A stretch of 13,749 nucleotides of DNA, taken from assembly GCA_021442645.1 (NCBI GenBank), contig JABUSR010000033.1:1-13749 (forward strand), given 5' to 3'. Position 1 is the stretch's first letter. Each line of letters begins with the position of its first letter. A model generated the notes under the pieces. That model saw only the letters and a list, made by a program, of their open reading frames with translations, did not search any database and had not been told where the DNA came from. Source of the DNA: Ruminiclostridium sp. Lineage in GTDB: Bacteria > Bacillota > Clostridia > Oscillospirales > Oscillospiraceae. Shown here piece after piece: positions 13,669 through 13,749 of the stretch. Made by a program: the position numbers and the translations under genes.

Positions 13669-13749
13669 AAGAGAGAAAGCAGGGAAGAGAGAAAGCAGGG
13701 AAGAAGGAAAGCAGGGAAGAAGGAAAGCAGGGAAGAAGGAAAGCAGGGA
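13669..13749 (+). repeat. 16-base purine-rich tandem repeat, runs past window end
   Basis: Five head-to-tail 16-base units plus one base of a sixth. Units 1-2 (13669-13700) read AAGAGAGAAAGCAGGG and units 3-5 (13701-13748) read AAGAAGGAAAGCAGGG; the two versions differ at two adjacent positions. Copies of each type are identical, which suggests recent slippage. One strand carries just one C per unit and no T. The array is not a CRISPR: there are no spacers. It is cut by the window end, so its true length is unknown. Confidence 0.95.

Noticed and set aside
13669..13749. CRISPR array
   Set aside because: The 16-base units are directly adjacent with no spacers and no palindromic ends.

Overview
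The window looks like a chromosomal segment of a GC-rich, low-GC-phylum-type Firmicute, most likely a gut Clostridia member of the Oscillospiraceae (Flavonifractor, Intestinimonas or Lawsonibacter-like). This rests on strong AGGAGG-type ribosome binding sites, sigma-A promoters with 16-18 base spacers, many intrinsic terminators, and family content (DegV, YtrA-type GntR, DHHW protein, Cys-rich small domain). The genus is an inference from the reading alone. All genes but the first are complete, and I see no frameshifts, RNA genes, insertion sequences or CRISPR arrays.

Layout. Bases 1-642 hold the 3' part of a DegV fatty-acid-binding protein, followed by a terminator. Bases 724-2185 are a single-gene unit with promoter, class III PLP enzyme and terminator; the enzyme resembles isoleucine 2-epimerases more than ordinary transaminases. 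A bidirectional terminator (2207-2237) separates it from a convergent minus-strand operon (4662 to 2251): YtrA-type GntR repressor, ABC ATPase, ABC-2 type permease and GNAT acetyltransferase, tightly overlapped and probably autoregulated through an operator over the -10 box. A regulatory intergenic region (about 4731-5081) holds a minus-oriented terminator, a promoter covered by a perfect 9+9 base inverted repeat, a possible 16-residue leader ORF and a hairpin. It precedes a membrane processive family 2 glycosyltransferase (5082-6341).

Next come a MATE efflux gene and a small eight-cysteine protein in one unit (6422-8250), then an XRE regulator and lepA, the translation elongation factor 4 gene (8324-10777). 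A promoter-driven two-gene operon follows (10862-13510): a secreted or anchored DHHW/AlgX-like SGNH protein and an AlgI/DltB-like MBOAT acyltransferase. Together these could O-acetylate a cell-surface polymer. After its terminator the sequence becomes almost pure purine and ends inside a 16-base tandem repeat that runs off the window.

The region is mostly ordinary core and envelope genes. The parts that deserve a second look are the leader of the glycosyltransferase, the Asp-to-Glu change at the cofactor site of the PLP enzyme, the MATE/Cys-rich pair, the DHHW/MBOAT pair and the purine tandem repeat. I did not find a clear new multi-gene defence or mobile system.
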